From: Agelas oroides
Lineage: Eukaryota; Porifera; Demospongiae; Agelasida; Agelasidae
Reading direction: 5' to 3'
Assembly: GCA_949130485.1 (NCBI GenBank)
Contig: OX422183.1
Coordinates: 23,915,702-23,979,701 of the forward strand
DNA: 64,000 nt
In this document: one piece after another, positions 12,101 through 20,066 of the stretch
How the letters are laid out: each line of letters starts with the position of its first letter
Position numbering within the stretch: the stretch's first letter is position 1
Notes under the pieces: model-generated
The model's input: the letters and a program-made list of their open reading frames with translations, nothing else
What the model was told of the DNA's origin: nothing
The model's database searches: none
Made by a program: the position numbers and the translations under genes

Positions 12101-13514
12101 CTGTGCAGAATCAGTCCCAGCACCCACAGCCATAAAACAAAGAAGGGGTAGGGGGAGCCTGGAAGAGAGACTGGTGCTATAGTCCATGTACAGCAGATTG
12201 CAGAAGTCGAGCAAGCTGAACAGTGGAAAACCACTAGATGTATGAATCTGATTGTCTTTCCAGCCTCAGCATGCCCTTTCCTCTACACAATAAACTAGTG
12301 AGATAATTCATCATTGTGGGGCAAGCCTGAGCAAGCAGCAAACTGCTGAAGCAAACTTTCCACTGTACATTCGGCTGTCATCTGTGGCTCGCAGCCAGCC
12401 TTGTCGCGCGATGGTCAGACTGATAGCATTATACCTAGGTTTATCCGTAAGTAAGTTGCCATGCGTGCTGCAAATGCATTCAGCTTGAGTCATGTTTGCT
12501 CTCTCTTTCTCGCCGACACTACATGCAGTAGCCCTTCACATGGCTGAGCTGAAGTACACGTTAACGTGGAAACTCAATCTTCAGGTATTATTTGAATGCG
12601 CTCATTTGAAATTTACGGTAAGTGGTTGGTCCAAGCAAACAAGCAAGCAAACACACACACGCATGCGCAATGCAGACATGCTAGTGTGGGGCTTTCTCAG
12701 GCATGCCCCAATTAATTGTAGATTTCCACTGTCTGCCACACTTGTTGCAAGACTTCTGCAATATGCTGTATTTTCATACCAATCTCAAATCGTGCAGAAA
12801 AATTTTTTTGAGGCCGACTAATTTATCATAGTAGATCGTCACTGCAACACACTAGTATGGATTTGAGGTCTTGCTAGGTTCCTGACTTTTTAGAATATGT
12901 GCACAGTGGATTCCAATTAAGATACAATTCAACAAGACCGTAAGCAAGTAAGTAGGTAAAGCCCATCCATGAACTGATTGAGACTAAAGTTGAGCTCCAG
13001 CGACTGCACACTAAGTTCCACACATTTGTCTCTCTATACATACAGGACAAGATTCAGAAGTTTCTTTATCTGGGTATGTCACTAGAAACAGCAACATACC
13101 TCTTCATTTAGCTCAATTGCCCACTCATGCTTCAGTGTAGCAAAACAAAGTAAAGGATGATCTATGCATGGCATCAGATGCAGAGAAGTTATTTCTGCAG
13201 AAGTTCAGGACAGTTAGTAATGTACTATGCAGTACCTTGGATCTAACTTCCCTTTCATGTTTGCATCAAGGAATCTGGTGAAACTGTGATGCTCCTGTAG
13301 ATTGGTTAAATATTATGTTCAACTCAACTTTCATGCCCTTCAAAAGTGTAAATATGCAATTTTTGTCTCGCTAACATCCTCAGGTGATCACAGAAACATC
13401 CTCAAAGTGTATGTTGCTGGCAGGGAGTCTCTTACACGTCCTCCTAAAAAAGGTGCACTTGAAACTCTTTTCCTAGTGCAGTTTAAAGTTTACTTCACAC
13501 CATCCTTAGAATGA
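130..13514 (+). CDS. GDA: Guanine deaminase (C-terminal part, 9 exons; 5' end outside window)
   Basis: Guanine deaminase converts guanine to xanthine and is normally a cytosolic zinc enzyme. Exons read from splice sites with matching phases: 130-243, 1579-1665, 9150-9244, 9983-10050, 10881-11042, 11843-11877, 11977-12054, 13046-13073, 13384-13514. Recognisable blocks in order: ELLQGLGEI, a VQGH junction (the IQSH zinc histidine of the family), ISITHCPVSN, CLGTDPGAGYSFSILD (metal aspartate in GTD), ATMGGARATGL, VGNFEVGKQFDALLVD, QKFLYLGDHRNI and VYVAG. The N-terminal HxH zinc motif and the start codon lie upstream of the window. The stretch between VQGH and ISITHCP is poorly conserved, so exons 2 and 3 rest mainly on phase-compatible splice sites. 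Intron 2 (1666-9149) is filled with transposons. The last exon may instead end at a phase-1 donor at 13453, which would join it to the Ig-like exons downstream. The family call is secure; exact ends of exons 1-3 are less so. Confidence 0.82.
244..1578 (+). other. Guanine deaminase intron 1, no gene seen
   Basis: AT-rich intronic sequence with donor CAG/GTAATT at 243 and acceptor TCACAG at 1578. I see no conserved coding block on either strand. The stretch around 1480-1500 contains a tRNA B-box-like sequence, described separately. Confidence 0.55.
1430..1545 (+). repeat. Possible tRNA-derived SINE fragment
   Basis: GGGTTCGAATCCCAGC at about 1478-1493 is a near-perfect RNA polymerase III B box with its T-stem. 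No full tRNA cloverleaf can be drawn and the A box is weak, so a SINE relic is more likely than a tRNA gene. Similar B-box-like stretches occur near 14,190 and 34,655. Confidence 0.35.
1857..1911 (+). repeat. Half copy of the TAGCCTCG MITE family
   Basis: Starts TAGCCTTGTTCCCAG and continues with the internal CAGC...TTGCTTGCAGTA segment shared with the intact copy at 4448-4526. The right terminal repeat is missing or unrecognisable. Confidence 0.5.
2100..2738 (+). CDS. ORF1-like protein of the LINE
   Basis: This is an open frame of 212 codons with a basic C-terminal half (KNGKRSRGKFIRSRTKERD) and a Gly/Ser-rich tail. In another frame just after it, residues SINSLKEQMSVLQAGL could form a coiled coil, a common ORF1 trait. 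I recognise no family domain with certainty. Its role as a nucleic-acid-binding ORF1 is inferred from its position directly upstream of the endonuclease region. The start codon is uncertain because the element is decayed. Confidence 0.4.
   Translation: MRSLITAVNEWRMKFWLANNMASCKSVVKSLNITVKKFVPIPYLSIMELLLSFGVSTELQKDEFDGKLKCGCSADQVNCALRDYLFEDALKLNLASDGDCLVMRRKSYSMSVKDKHAEDIWMLVEMIQRHENLPRTILKNGKRSRGKFIRSRTKERDHSRKESGGNTDVGGASRREHDALVRSRVSGEAVNVQIGGVESAGSGSLLGRGGDM
2989..3970 (+). pseudogene. LINE APE-type endonuclease and linker, decayed
   Basis: The frame opens with LKLTCWNCRGL, the N-terminal strand of the exonuclease/endonuclease/phosphatase fold in LINEs. VVSEHW (the usual catalytic-glutamate block), VAVLGDFNAHLG (GDFN block) and TYTYHSGDVRTTVDYIL (SxxDYI block) follow. 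These blocks sit in more than one frame because of frameshifts near 3185 and stops near 3525 and 3660, so it is not functional. The open stretch ending at 3973 (LEPLFSKLYDDPSQIGAEIE) looks like the linker before reverse transcriptase. Confidence 0.72.
4439..4535. mobile_element. Intact TAGCCTCG MITE (79 bp) with 9-bp target duplication
   Basis: The element occupies 4448-4526. It starts TAGCCTCGTTCCCAGGCCC and ends with the exact reverse complement. It is flanked by the direct repeat AGAGCACGC at 4439-4447 and 4527-4535. The interior shares the TCGCTTGCAGTACG segment with the copy at 41333. There is no coding capacity, so it is non-autonomous. A 9-bp duplication is typical of Mutator-like transposons, but I see no transposase to confirm the superfamily. 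Confidence 0.88.
4540..5793 (+). mobile_element. DIRS-like retrotransposon fossil (reverse transcriptase part)
   Basis: Around 4940-5660 there are reverse-transcriptase blocks characteristic of DIRS-type tyrosine-recombinase retroelements: SPFGVIPKGHTPGKWRLIVD, SVNDGI, ALLAKMDIYQAYRMVQVHP and GMRWDGGVYIDT. The GC-rich stretch upstream (4540-4900) may belong to the same element. No recombinase domain and no split terminal repeats are visible. The copy is broken, with several breaks, and incomplete at both ends, so it appears old. It lies directly after the truncated LINE inside guanine deaminase intron 2. Confidence 0.72.
6120..6312 (-). repeat. Tandem repeat of about 40-45 bp in the transposon tail
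   Basis: Four or five imperfect units share GAGGGTATCACCGAG and GGGAGACTGCTGCCA motifs. On the minus strand they encode Ser/Pro repeats such as SSLPSSSVIPSS. This is probably the low-complexity C-terminal tail of the pogo transposase. Confidence 0.6.
6911..6974. repeat. 16-bp inverted repeats flanking a flipped 32-bp segment
   Basis: TGTTGATGGGTTACAG at 6911-6926 is the exact reverse complement of 6959-6974. The 32 bp between them (6927-6958) encode the pogo LLLDGHSSH block on the plus strand, whereas the rest of the transposase reads on the minus strand. The arms also form a perfect hairpin stem. Confidence 0.85.
8060..8770. mobile_element. CAGTGGCGG-type MITE (701 bp)
   Basis: The element spans 8065-8765. 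It starts CAGTGGCGGGTCTAGAAATTTAG and ends CTAAATCCGCCACTG, and both sides carry TAATT (8060-8064 and 8766-8770), a likely 5-bp target duplication. Inside, 8395-8500 holds a degenerate tandem repeat built on CTGAAATCCAGAAATCCA. No transposase is visible. The superfamily is not determined. Confidence 0.75.
9313..9809. mobile_element. TA-flanked TIR element (493 bp)
   Basis: CCGTAGTCTCACAAAAGAGC at 9315 is matched by its reverse complement ending at 9807, with TA on each side. This fits a Tc1/mariner-superfamily MITE. It lies in the 738-bp intron between the third and fourth guanine deaminase exons. The open frames inside show no recognisable domain. Confidence 0.8.
10051..10880 (+). other. Guanine deaminase intron, no feature seen
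   Basis: Ordinary AT-rich intronic sequence between the CLGT exon and the DPGAGYSF exon. I find no conserved coding block, long repeat or TIR element. Confidence 0.5.
11120..11370. repeat. Dispersed repeat shared with CHK1 intron 4
   Basis: Segments such as CGGATATCAA and CAGCTAACCACAATG, and the run GATAGACACTGGCAGTAGTA, recur at 41,170-41,320 and 58,260-58,415 in the same orientation. Parts of the flanks (ACCATATTTC, GTGGCTACTA) also recur near 41,600 as inverse matches. This looks like an old MITE family whose ends are not clear. Confidence 0.5.
12055..13045 (+). other. Guanine deaminase intron, no feature seen
   Basis: Contains no conserved frame. The open stretch 12492-12821 begins with plausible residues but soon runs into low-complexity sequence, and I do not support it as a gene. 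Confidence 0.45.
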
Positions 13515-13594
13515 TGGTGTGTAGTGAGTGGCAATTGTACGATAAGTGGAATATTGTGGGATATTGGTGTTTGATGTTGCACTTCATTTTGCAG

Positions 13595-16158
13595 GACAAG
13601 CAGTGAACCTTATCAATGACAGCCCAAGGGTGGAAGGAAGCAACATCACTGTGGATCTTCGGACTGACCATTCTGTCCAATGTAGTATAAGGCTTGCTAC
13701 AATGTCTTCTTCCCTGAGAGATTGTGAGTCCCTGAGTTTTCTCTTGCATTTGGTGTATAGCTATAGTGTACTTATAGTGTAGAGGCCTCTGAATGTTATA
13801 TAGCTATAGTGTAGAGTCCTCTGAATGTTATATAGCTATAGTGTACTTATGAATGTTCAGCTGTAATCTGCCTTACACTTACACTCTGTCACACTATATA
13901 TACATACTACCTCCTAACCAGTATGTTGAACTATGTATTATAATACTATATTTGTACAAACAATTTGACTGGACATTTCCACAGTTCACCACTACAGATG
14001 TTAAACATCTACCTAGCTCTTGCATTACTACAAGATCACTGCACTCCTGATGTATTGTAGCACCATCTAGCTAGTGTTTATGCAGCAAATTCTAACCTAA
14101 TATTCTAGCTGGATCCTAGGGTTTGAAATTTCTTTCTTTCTAGCTGCGATACCGGGCTAGCTGTTAATGGTGTATGCTATGGGGAAAGTTTTAGGCTCGA
14201 ACCCAGCCTTTCCTTTCTGGATTATGTGTTGCACCTTTGGAGAGAAAATCTGCATGGCAAAAATTAGGATGTAACGGCTGTTTCAATAAAAGAGCTGTAA
14301 GACAAAGGGTAGGCTGGTTTCAAAGCTAGTGGAAAAAGTAAAGTCTCAAGAACTACATTATTCAGTTCGTATGCATTTTCCATTTTCAACATTCCACACA
14401 CTCTTGAGAAGGTTCATCAACTTCATTCAGTTTCACCAATGTGACTCCAGATGATACCAAACCCTATATCATGCGTGTGGTTGTCATGCCGAACACTGCA
14501 GGGAGTATAAAAACCACAATTAGAAGGCAGATCTGGATGCCTGGTAAGAAGCTAGGAGTATTTTGAACAATGTGGACTTCCTCACTTGTATAATTATGTA
14601 CACAGAAAGGTGATTGAAAATTAGGCAAATGCATTAATTACCATTCTCTACCATTCATCCTATATGGAAACAGCAATCATGAAGCTTAGAGACATCTTGT
14701 TGCAAGAATTATTCTCATAATTAGTCTAGGAGGTAAATTTATGTACTGCCACCACCAATGGCAGTTTGTTGCAATGTAATTCTATTTAAGCTCACTATCA
14801 ATCACCGATCAGCTGTTGTCAGAGCGATGATAGTTTTGCTTTGTGATATCTTTCAGACATTAGTAGCCCACATTGTATACATGTCCATGGTGTCGATCGA
14901 TGCGGACATCTGAGTGTTAGATTTACACAGAACAGCCTCTACCTTGCAATTGCTTTTTCATTGAATACAAACTTGTTCAATGATCACTGAGCCATAAAAT
15001 TATTATTAATGTCTTGGCTGACTGGCTGACTGCATGTGTTCCTGATATGGGGTGTGTGGTCAAAAGAGGTCCATACCAGACTGAGTTTGAAGGGATGGTA
15101 AGGCAATATAGGGTAGAATATCTCCAAGGGAGATGGAGGGGAGGGCACATGCTTCTGGTGCCCACAGTTCTGCTGCTTACAAACATAGAACAACCAGAAA
15201 AACTAATCTTATAACAGCTCTAGTAAACCCACAATGTTTGATTTTCCTACACAGCAAATCCCAATACATGCACTGTACATCTAATCAATGATGGAGTGAC
15301 TGTGAATGGGGAGACTGCTACAGTTGAGTTTGCTGGCTCAGGACCTGCTACTTCCTTTCAGTGCAGTCTTGATCGCCAGGGTTTCTCTCCATGTGAGCTG
15401 TGCAAGTTACATGGAAGTAACAACAATGTTAATAAGCACTGCAGTTTCTTTATGAATTTAGGAAGAGTAAAGTGCCCCATGAAAATGAATATTAAGACAT
15501 TTTTGGAGTAATTTTATTTCACATAGAAAACCACATGTACAGTGTTGTTTTTTTCAAAGTGCACAGTATTTGTAATGTCAGCAGAGTAGATAGCTATCTG
15601 TCCTCAAAGACTGAGAGACTACGTACAAGTGCTTTCGCTTGCCAACATCTTGAAAAATGAATTAAAAATTGGATGCTTATAAATGCAATATTTCAGCCTA
15701 TATGTAGTTGGGTCTCATCAGTGCAGTAAAATATTTATATAGACACATACGTGATATATAAAGCGTCTTGCATTCAAGGTAGGCTATAATCATAATGAAA
15801 CTGATAAGTCAAGTAGCCATTTTAAATTTTTTGTTTGCAACAAAATATTTGCTTTCTAGATAACCTTGTTGAGGCAAGTTGCAACAACAGTAACAATAAT
15901 GCTAAATAGCCTCCTACAATAATCATTAAAGTTTTATTTTTGGTAGTCTATGATGGAGTGTGTGGGCCTTATGTCTTGCAAACTGCTCAAAACAATGGAA
16001 CACAAAACCCAAAACTCCCACTTGGTGGATGTTCTCCCAATGCAGGCAGTAGTCCTCACACTTTCATGGGGCTCACAGCAGGAAGTCACTCTGTGAAGAT
16101 AAGACCAAGTGGCTGTGGAAGAAATCGACGATCAGTTTCTGCATCCTTTGTGGTGTGA
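13595..16158 (+). CDS. Extracellular Ig-like repeat protein (at least 4 exons, 5' end unresolved)
   Basis: Exons joined by phase-1 introns: 13595-13723, 14412-14543, 15255-15392, 15947-16158 (stop TGA). The product contains two diverged Ig-like modules with the spacing F/VQCS...C followed by FTNVTPD or GLTAGSHSVKIRP, a pattern seen in extracellular repeat domains of invertebrate adhesion and lectin-like proteins. Each exon pair encodes one module. The final exon carries three cysteines and ends SVSASFVV. A polyadenylation signal lies 122 bp after the stop. No start codon or signal peptide was found; the first exon begins in phase 1 only 80 bp after the guanine deaminase stop, so it either has undetected 5' exons or continues from the deaminase transcript. 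Exon structure is well supported; function is unknown. Confidence 0.65.
14140..14225 (+). repeat. Possible tRNA-derived SINE fragment
   Basis: TAGGCTCGAACCCAGCC near 14190-14206 resembles a B box with flanking stem, and CCGGGCTAGCTGTTAATGG upstream resembles a decayed A box. It lies in an intron of the Ig-like gene. No cloverleaf forms. Confidence 0.35.
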
Positions 16159-16279
16159 GGCTGATGCTCTTTGCTTAGCAATAACTATGACTTGTAGGTA
16201 CACTGAAGTTGCTTCTTTTATGAGGTTTTGTTATGCATGCATGTATGTACTTGGTAGAGTGCAGGACTTTGCTACAGGA

Positions 16280-16285
16280 AATAAA
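16280..16285 (+). terminator. Polyadenylation signal AATAAA
   Basis: A canonical AATAAA 122 bp after the Ig-like gene stop codon, the most likely 3' end of that transcript. Confidence 0.6.
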
Positions 16286-16378
16286 AGTGACTTGAACTGA
16301 CGTATAATAATGTTTATTAAATTAGCCAAGTTACCAGGGTGCAAGCAACATGTTTTAGTTCAACTGGGAGTTAACAGT

Positions 16379-17053
16379 ACCGTATTCTACGTATTATCCG
16401 CCCACTCCCTTCTTCGGCCAAAAGTTATGTGGAAGGGTATTTATTGCCGAGCGCCTTAGCGCGAGGCTACTAATCGTGCAGTGTAGTCAGTTCGCGTTTG
16501 TATGTATGTATGTATATATATACCGTCACACTTAAATTTTCGCGGTTCATTCCATCCGCGAAATTTTTTTAACGGTTGACGGTTACAATATGGACGAGCG
16601 CCTGGAGCGTTCCTAGCGTTTAGTCTGCTACCAGGTATCGGGAGAACCAAGTATCGCTGGCTGTAACGTTGTGGCTGTCAGGAGTAGTCGTCGATCGGAC
16701 ATTTACCTCGGGAGGTGTGGACGTGCGCGCGCGCAAGCTTATTCGTTGATCCCTGCCGCGTAAATGTTTTAATTCGCGTGTTAAATTTTCGCGGTTGGTC
16801 TCAACCGCGAACACCGTTTATTTTAACAGCGAAATTTTCCCGATCTACAGTATGTATGGTTATTCTCTGCTTGATTTTTCAATGATTTGTTTACAGTCAA
16901 CAAAAGACTAAGTACATAATCACATAATTGTAGCTGAACTTCCTGGGTGGACGGATACTACATCGCGTTTACCAAAACGACGTATTATCCGCCCACCCCC
17001 CTCTTTCAGCTAGCACTTGTGGCTCGCCCATGGGCGGATAATACGTAGACTAC
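16379..17053. mobile_element. Nested TIR elements
   Basis: TCTACGTATTATCCGCCCA at about 16387 is matched by its reverse complement ending near 17050. A third copy (CGTATTATCCGCCCAC) at 16979 makes 16979-17048 a palindrome by itself. A second element at about 16523-16850 sits inside, with AAATTTTCGCGG-type ends. Both look like Tc1/mariner-type MITEs (CCGTA start). Ends are eroded and target duplications are unclear. Confidence 0.6.
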
Positions 17054-17069
17054 TAAAACACTATTATAG

Positions 17070-17158
17070 ATGGTGGCTCAAGAAGTCACTGTATAAAGAT
17101 AGTACCAAGTGGCTGTGAAGAGAATAAATGACACATTTCTGCATCTTTTTGTGGTGTG
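17070..17158 (+). pseudogene. Partial duplicate of the last Ig-like exon
   Basis: The stretch from GGCTCAAGAAGTCACTGT to TTTTTGTGGTGTG matches the end of the terminal exon (16068-16158), including AAGTGGCTGTG, TTTCTGCATC and the TGTGGTGTG stop region. The frame is disrupted (ATAAAG replaces GTGAAG; an in-frame TGA appears early), so it is a pseudo-exon. It begins within about 20 bp of the right end of the nested TIR element at 16379-17053. Confidence 0.7.
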
Positions 17159-17503
17159 TAAGGAGTCAAATACTACTGTTATTGGAATGCACAAGAATCT
17201 TTTTAGCATTGCTGTTTGAAAAATTGGAGGATGGATTTCTTCAAAGTTATACACATGAAAGTGCCACCAGACCACTACAATATGTTGCATGGCACATCAA
17301 AGAGACACCTTCCGTTGTTGTTTCCTGTTGCCGCCATGGGAAAATGTAATGAATCTTAATATAGTGCCATCATGGTCACATGACCTCATTAATTCATGAG
17401 TCAGAATTGAGCCAATCTGCGATTCCAGGTGTTACAACCCTAATGTTTTATTATGTGAGTATGGTTCTGTCATGAATGTGTGATGTCTCTTGTATTACAC
17501 ATC

Positions 17504-17505
<2 letters not shown>

Positions 17506-17538
<33 letters not shown>
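17506..17538. repeat. (GT)n microsatellite
   Basis: Uninterrupted GT dinucleotide run of about 33 bp. Confidence 0.95.
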
Positions 17539-17539
<1 letters not shown>

Positions 17540-17540
<1 letters not shown>

Positions 17541-18655
17541 TTGGTGTGAAACTACATTACAGCTACATATATGGAACTGCTGACCACCTGGTAGTTGTAG
17601 CTCATGCAATTAATGGTCAGAGTACAAGCAGCTCAAGCCAGGGTCCCTGGAATCAATTCGCGGTAACTGAATGACAAATTTCACTTTTCAATGATGTATT
17701 TACCTGGATGGGGTTCTGGGAACTAATCTAGTAGCTATCTTCACTAGCTAGTGAATGACTATTAATCAATTTTGTGATCAACAGATGATGTAACAATAAT
17801 ATTACAACAGTCATGTTATCATGTACAATTGGTGTACATATATAGAGATGTGTGCAAGTGGTCACTGCACACTTGAGTATATGTGTTCAGATTTATTGTG
17901 CAAGTTTTAGCTATGACATTAATATGTAGTGTGAGTATAGGTATTACGATTTGACAAGATCTTAGCCCAGTATTTTATCTGTAATAAAACACAGCAAAAG
18001 TGGTCATCCTCTGGCATAATGTAAACAGGAGTTGAAATTGTTTGTTAGCAACTGTTTGTAATCACAATCACAGTGATTGTAAAACACTAACACAACACAT
18101 TATGATGTCCAAGATGTCCCAAAGCTGTGATGTAATTTTCTCTCTGCATTTCAGCCTAGAGTATCCCTAATCTTGTCAGTAAACAGGGTGGTTCTCCTTC
18201 CGATCCACTGCATGAAATCATTGTCGGCTACATGGTTAGAAAGCTGAGTTGTTTTTCTGCGTATAATGCAATAGATCCACACAAGCAAGTCTGACATAAT
18301 TATGTGAGGATCATGCCTAGTGGGGCCAGATGTATCACTTCACTAGACAGGCTGCAATCCACTCAGATGAAATCACAGGCTGTCAATATGTAGCCTCATT
18401 CCCAGACTGTGCATGTGGGAACGAGTCAATGTGCATCTTCCTGGCAATCATTTACTATACTACATCTGTTCCAGGTGCATGATCTTTTATCCTGAGGCCA
18501 ACTTTGTACATTTAACTATAATGGTCACATGTCATCCAGATTGTTGTGTTATCATAGCTGGAATGCATTTCACATGTAACAGAGACACTAGTGTCAATGA
18601 TGTGGATGTATGTATATAGTATGTGTAAAATGTGGACTGATTAGAGAACTGTACA
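17540..18655. other. Intergenic region, no gene seen
   Basis: Ordinary AT-rich sequence downstream of the Ig-like gene. A lone TAGCCTCATTCCCAG half-element occurs at 18391. I see no coding block. Confidence 0.5.
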
Positions 18656-18669
18656 ATAGGCAGCACAAA

Positions 18670-18694
18670 TGGGGGGGGGGGGGAGGGGGGGGGT
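18670..18694 (+). repeat. Poly-G tract
   Basis: About 24 bases, all G except one A, followed by TAGTAGAGTC. Similar G-runs lie at 26184-26201 and 27703-27715. Confidence 0.9.
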
Positions 18695-18884
18695 AGTAGA
18701 GTCATTTGCCCCCGGGAAATTCAATGCATGGGGATACAACCATTCACAGTTGTCCACAGTTATGGCGGTGGTATGACCATCCCTTTCATTTATAGATACT
18801 GCATACACAAATTGACACTGCTGCAGCCAGGTAGCATCACCTAGGCCAACTGACTTCACACAGCCAGATCAGAGCTCCTGGTGA

Positions 18885-19480
18885 AACCATTGAGAACTAC
18901 TGAGAACTACTGAGAAATATTGAGAACCGCTGAAAACTGAGAACAACTGAGTACTCCTGAGAACCATTGAAAATTACTGAGAACTGCTGAGAGAACTATC
19001 GAAAACTCTGCAGTTCTCAGTAGATCTCAGTAGTCCTGAGTAGTTCTCAATGGTTCTCAGGAGTTCTACTGAGAACCACTGAGAACCACTAAGAACTACA
19101 CAGAACCACCGAGAACTAATGAGATCTACTGAGAACTAATGAGAACCACCTATATTCGTAGATAAATGGCGGCCCTACGAACCACTGAGAACTTCTGAGA
19201 ACCATGCACTGAGAACTATTGAGAACTCTTGACAGCCACTGAGAACACCCAAGACCCACTGAGAACTATTGAGAACTCTTGACAGCCACTGAGAAGTGAG
19301 AACCACTGAGAACCACTGAGAACCATACACTGAGAACTATTGAGAACTCTTGAACACCCAAGACCCACTGAGAACTTTTGAGAACCATTATAATCCTACT
19401 AAAAATCACCCAAGTCCAAGAAGACCCTAAAACCATTACGTATTGAAAACCACTGGGAACATTTGACAATCACCAAGAGC
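18885..19480. repeat. Degenerate ACTGAGAAC minisatellite with an internal inversion
   Basis: About 600 bp built from ACTGAGAACYAYTGAGAAC-like units of roughly 10-13 bp. From about 19010 to 19065 the motif appears as its reverse complement (CAGTTCTCAGTAGATCTCAG and AGTAGTTCTCAATGGTTCTC), after which the original orientation resumes. Later units lengthen to about 35-60 bp blocks (GAACTCTTGACAGCCACTGA is repeated). Confidence 0.85.
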
Positions 19481-19760
19481 TAGCTACCAAGAAGCACTCG
19501 AAGTTACCATATTGCCTTTATACCTTGGCAAAATTATTTATTACAAACGTTGTTCATGCATATCTCTCTTCTGCATCAAGTGCATGGTGTTACCTAGTTA
19601 ATATTCCTCCCTGAGGGGTAGTCTTGCATATAAATTGTTCTCAAAGGCAATATGTAAAGCAACAGCTAGGGAGGGATAGAATTTTACTTGCAGCCAGGTG
19701 GAAAAAACTGTTATACAATTCTGGGAGGCTTGCACCACTGATGCCACCCTCCCCCGTTTC

Positions 19761-19764
<4 letters not shown>

Positions 19765-19834
<70 letters not shown>
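19765..19834. repeat. (AC)n microsatellite
   Basis: Uninterrupted AC run of about 70 bp. Confidence 0.97.
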
Positions 19835-19836
<2 letters not shown>

Positions 19837-20066
19837 CATAAAGGCCTATACTGAGAGAATACATCATAATTATTTCATGAAGTATAGTCGTAACTGTAAC
19901 ATTCTGAGTGACTTGTACAGAATGAAGTGACCCTGCTGGTATAACAATGTAACAGAAGTGATGGACTAAAAAGAACTGAAGGGCTGTGAGTGAACAAGCT
20001 GCGAATGTTCACATGGGTGTGTCACCTTAGCTTGTTTACTTTCCAAATGTGACAGTTGTTGCAGGG

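Noticed and set aside
19266-19469. 67-codon minus-strand frame rich in Ser/Val
   Set aside because: It is the TGAGAAC minisatellite read in one frame.
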